DNA from: CAVPHV01 sp964465915 | Lineage (GTDB): Bacteria > Actinomycetota > Acidimicrobiia > Spongiisociales > UBA5794 | Assembly: GCA_964465915.1 (NCBI GenBank) | Contig: CAYXMJ010000069.1 | Location: forward strand, 1 to 14,080 | DNA: 14,080 nt | Direction: 5' to 3' | In this document: in pieces, positions 11,948 to 14,080 of the stretch | Position numbering within the stretch: position 1 is the first letter of the stretch | Layout of the letters: every line of letters begins with the position of its first letter | Translations under genes and position numbers: made by a program | The notes under the pieces: generated by a model | Told to the model about the DNA's origin: nothing | What the model saw: the letters and a program-made list of their open reading frames with translations, nothing else | Database searches by the model: none

Positions 11948-13900
11948 TCAAACCCAGCGCCCTGAGGTTCGGATCTCTACCAGCGACGGTCCGTCCTCGA
12001 TCGCAAGCGCGGCCCGCAACACCGCATCGAGTTCCGAAACCTCCTCGGCCCGGAAGCCTGCACCACCACACAAACGGGCGAACTCACCAAAATCCGGATT
12101 GACCAGGTCGGTCTGCCAGACCGGCCGCAGCGCCCCGACCTGCTCTCTGCTGATCTTGGCCAGTTCGTTGTTGTTGAGCACTACGTGAGTGATGGCCATC
12201 CCATACTTGACTGCGGTCGTGAAATCAGCGAGGTACTGACCCAAACCACCGTCGCCGGAGATCGAAACCACCCTGCGACTCCCGCCGGTGGCGGCCCACG
12301 CCCCCAGTGCCGCGGGCAGCGCAAATCCGATCGAACCCAAGTAGCCGGACATCAGCACGTCCTGACGACCGCTGCTCTCGAAGTAGTGGCCGAATGCATA
12401 GGTGTTGTTGCCGACGTCAACAGGGATCACGGCGTCGTCGGGAACCACTCCCGACAACACCGCAAAGAGCGCTGCAGGGTGCATGGCGCCGGCGGAATCA
12501 ACCATGCCGGCTCGGACATTCTTCTCGGCCCTCCATCGTGTCCACCGACTCGCCACATCGCTGCGCTGCTCGGGTCTCGCCACCGGCGCAAGCCGGCGAC
12601 GCAGGTGGGCAACCGTCGTGCCGATCTCCCCCCAGAGGGGAACATCCACCGGGTGGAATTTGCCGAGTGTCATCCGATCGAGGTCCACCTGGATCGTCGG
12701 CTTGTTCCGCGAGATTCCGGTGTGGTTCGAAAACGATGCCCCGAGCACCAGCAGGCAGTCGGCTCGCCCCATCACTGCAGAACCCACCGGCGTCCCGGAA
12801 CGACCCAGAACGCCACATCCGAGCGGATGGTCGTCACCGATGAGTCCCTTCGCCTTGAAGGTGGTAATGACGGGGGCGTCGATGTGTTCGGCTAGCTCGA
12901 TCACGGCGGCGCGGTGGGACCGCGCCCCGGCGCCCACCACGATCACGGGTCGCTCTGCCCGTTCGAGAAGTTCGACGGCGTGCGCCAGACCGTCCGCCGG
13001 AGGCGCGATCGTCGTGGTTGAGATGCGGCCGACCCTTGGCCTTGCCGGAGGGTCCTCAACACCCGATAGCTCCTGCACATCGTCGGGGAAGATCAGATGT
13101 GCGACGTCGCGCTGGACGACGGCATGTTTCACCGCCAAGGCCATCAGCTCGGAAGCGTTGCCGGGGGCAAGCACGGTCTGGCTCCACTCCGCCACGGCCG
13201 AGAAGGCTTCCGCCGTCGGGATCTCTTGGAAGGCACCCGGGCCGAGGACCTGGGTTTGCACCTGGCCCGTCAGCGCCAGGATCGGAACCCTGTCGGCTTT
13301 TGCATCCCACAACCCGGTGAGGAGATTGGTGGCGCCTGGCCCCGCAATGGAGAAGCATGCTGCCGGACGTCCAGTGAGCTTGGCGTACGCCGAGGCGGCG
13401 AACGCTCCCGCTCCCTCGTGGCGAATCCCGAAGTAGGAGAGTCTGCCATCCTCCTCGGCGCGGCGCAGAGCGTCGGCCAAACCAAGGTTGGAATGGCCCA
13501 CCATCCCAAAGACGGTGTCGATTCCCCACTCGGTCATGACATCGACCATCTGGTCCATCAGAGTTGGCCGGCGCAACAGGCGCGGGAGCTCCACAACGGC
13601 AGTGCCGGCGTGCTGTTCGATGGGGTAGGTAGTAGCAACATCGCCGTAGCCGTCGGGTGGTTCGCCGGTGATCGGGTCGTACTCGTAGCCGTGCCAGGGG
13701 CAGATCACATACCCACGTTCGATCTGACCCTCACCCAAGGGGCCGCCCTGGTGCGGGCACCGATTGTCGAGCGCTCCGTAGCCGCGGGCGATCCTCGTCA
13801 GGCAGATCGCCCGGTCGCCCACGATCTGCGTCGTCACGCCATCGATCGCAAGACCCGACACGTCAACTTCGTGGCGATCGGATTCCGGTGCTTGTGCCAC
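11948..13900 (-). CDS. Rieske [2Fe-2S] domain fused to a thiamine-diphosphate enzyme (pyruvate oxidase / acetolactate synthase family)
   Basis: The 650-residue product joins two parts normally found apart. Residues about 10-105 are a Rieske ferredoxin domain with Cys48-Pro-His50 (RCPHQGGPLG) and Cys67-Pro-Trp-His70 (CPWHGYEYD), all four [2Fe-2S] ligands present. Residues about 112-645 are a complete ThDP enzyme. Its N-terminal pyrimidine-binding domain has the catalytic Glu162 in RHEGAGAFAASAYAKLTG, plus GPGATNLLTGLWDA and the PoxB-like FQEIPTAEAF. A central domain (about 305-440) follows, then a C-terminal diphosphate-binding domain with GDGGLGQYLADF (549-560) and NNN (576-578). There is no PoxB-type C-terminal lipid-binding extension. 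The substrate is probably a 2-oxo acid, but this is not proven. GTG at 13900 is chosen because AGGGAGGTG (13914-13906) lies 5 bases upstream; an ATG at 13936 would place that site inside the protein. It follows a cupin gene by 48 bases, likely the same transcript. Confidence 0.92.
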   Translation of the reverse strand: MAQAPESDRHEVDVSGLAIDGVTTQIVGDRAICLTRIARGYGALDNRCPHQGGPLGEGQIERGYVICPWHGYEYDPITGEPPDGYGDVATTYPIEQHAGTAVVELPRLLRRPTLMDQMVDVMTEWGIDTVFGMVGHSNLGLADALRRAEEDGRLSYFGIRHEGAGAFAASAYAKLTGRPAACFSIAGPGATNLLTGLWDAKADRVPILALTGQVQTQVLGPGAFQEIPTAEAFSAVAEWSQTVLAPGNASELMALAVKHAVVQRDVAHLIFPDDVQELSGVEDPPARPRVGRISTTTIAPPADGLAHAVELLERAERPVIVVGAGARSHRAAVIELAEHIDAPVITTFKAKGLIGDDHPLGCGVLGRSGTPVGSAVMGRADCLLVLGASFSNHTGISRNKPTIQVDLDRMTLGKFHPVDVPLWGEIGTTVAHLRRRLAPVARPEQRSDVASRWTRWRAEKNVRAGMVDSAGAMHPAALFAVLSGVVPDDAVIPVDVGNNTYAFGHYFESSGRQDVLMSGYLGSIGFALPAALGAWAATGGSRRVVSISGDGGLGQYLADFTTAVKYGMAITHVVLNNNELAKISREQVGALRPVWQTDLVNPDFGEFARLCGGAGFRAEEVSELDAVLRAALAIEDGPSLVEIRTSGRWV

Positions 13901-13948
13901 GCCGGCACCTCCCTTATAGCCTGCAGCTCCGGCCATCGCCCCCCGACG

Positions 13949-14080
13949 TCACGCGTCGGAAGCAGACCGGTACTGGTCATCAGTCACCTTGTCATCGATC
14001 CAGGCGGTCGCCCCGCCGGTCGTCAATGACAGATGCGTCATCGGCGTCGACGCCGTCGCCCCGTGCCAATGCACCTCGCC
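13949..14080 (-). CDS. Cupin-domain protein, C-terminal end (cut by the window)
   Basis: The last 43 codons of a gene that runs off the right edge are open on the minus strand, ending with TGA at 13949-13951. The fragment begins GEVHWHGATASTPMTHLSL, the metal-binding end of a cupin barrel of the type often annotated with carboxymuconolactone decarboxylase-like proteins (HWHGAT and a following TH), and ends in DDKVTDDQYRSASDA, which matches the usual VTDEEY-type tail of that group. The metal and substrate cannot be told from a fragment. Its stop lies 48 bases before the Rieske/ThDP start on the same strand, so the two are likely cotranscribed. The upstream part is outside the window. Confidence 0.72.
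   Translation of the reverse strand, partial: GEVHWHGATASTPMTHLSLTTGGATAWIDDKVTDDQYRSASDA

Noticed and set aside
13913..13918. TATAAG on the minus strand as a -10 box for the Rieske/ThDP gene
   Set aside because: It overlaps the ribosome site region; a transcript starting about 7 bases later would lose the AGGGAGGTG site that makes this start convincing.
13097..14029. A 310-codon open frame on the plus strand
   Set aside because: It lies antisense to the Rieske/ThDP gene and the cupin tail, both of which have clear family motifs. No recognisable domain is seen.
1..14080. CRISPR arrays, insertion sequences, tRNA or rRNA genes
   Set aside because: No regularly spaced repeats, transposase motifs, terminal repeats or RNA gene signatures were seen on either strand.

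Overview
The window is GC-rich bacterial DNA dominated by a Pup-proteasome locus, which points strongly to an actinobacterium. Leaderless-looking starts, frequent GTG starts and the sequence details (Pup ending in Gly-Gly-Glu, an ARC/Mpa ATPase ending in Gln-Tyr-Leu) fit Actinomycetota. I suspect an Acidimicrobiia-like lineage, but that placement is inference and not proven by anything in the window.

Layout. (1) 2-543 (+): the C-terminal end of a sensor histidine kinase whose reading frame breaks once near base 199. (2) 555-7962 (-): the proteasome system, read in the order mpa/arc (7962), dop (6220), pup (4743), prcB (4552), prcA (3752), an unrecognised four-helix membrane protein (3075) and, after an interruption, pafA (1910). 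The pup/prcB, prcB/prcA and prcA/membrane-protein junctions are all 4-base GTGA or ATGA overlaps, and dop overlaps pup by 8 bases. A DUF2007-like gene on the opposite strand (2008-2370) separates the membrane-protein gene from pafA. (3) 8186-8431 (+): a small ferredoxin, divergent from mpa, facing trmI across a hairpin. (4) 8483-10402 (-): a compact operon of four small membrane-associated proteins, including a 34-residue microprotein, ending in the tRNA m1A58 methyltransferase trmI. (5) 10560-11921 (+): a major facilitator exporter, apparently leaderless. (6) 11948-14080 (-): the tail of a cupin gene followed by a gene that fuses an N-terminal Rieske [2Fe-2S] domain to a complete thiamine-diphosphate enzyme of the pyruvate oxidase / acetolactate synthase family.

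How the genes work together. PafA ligates Pup through its C-terminal glutamate to lysines of target proteins, the Mpa/ARC hexamer recognises Pup with its coiled coils and unfolds the target into the PrcA/PrcB core, and Dop removes Pup for recycling. Pup here already ends in Glu, so the deamidase step of Dop should be unnecessary and Dop would act only as a depupylase. The ferredoxin and trmI are neighbours of the proteasome locus but are not known parts of the pathway.

The most unusual items are the Rieske/ThDP fusion with its cupin neighbour, an alanine where glycine is expected just before the catalytic threonine of PrcB, the translationally coupled membrane protein in the proteasome operon, and a possible shared promoter layout in front of mpa and pafA. 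There is no gene-free stretch longer than 300 bases; the largest gaps are 7963-8185 and 10403-10559.
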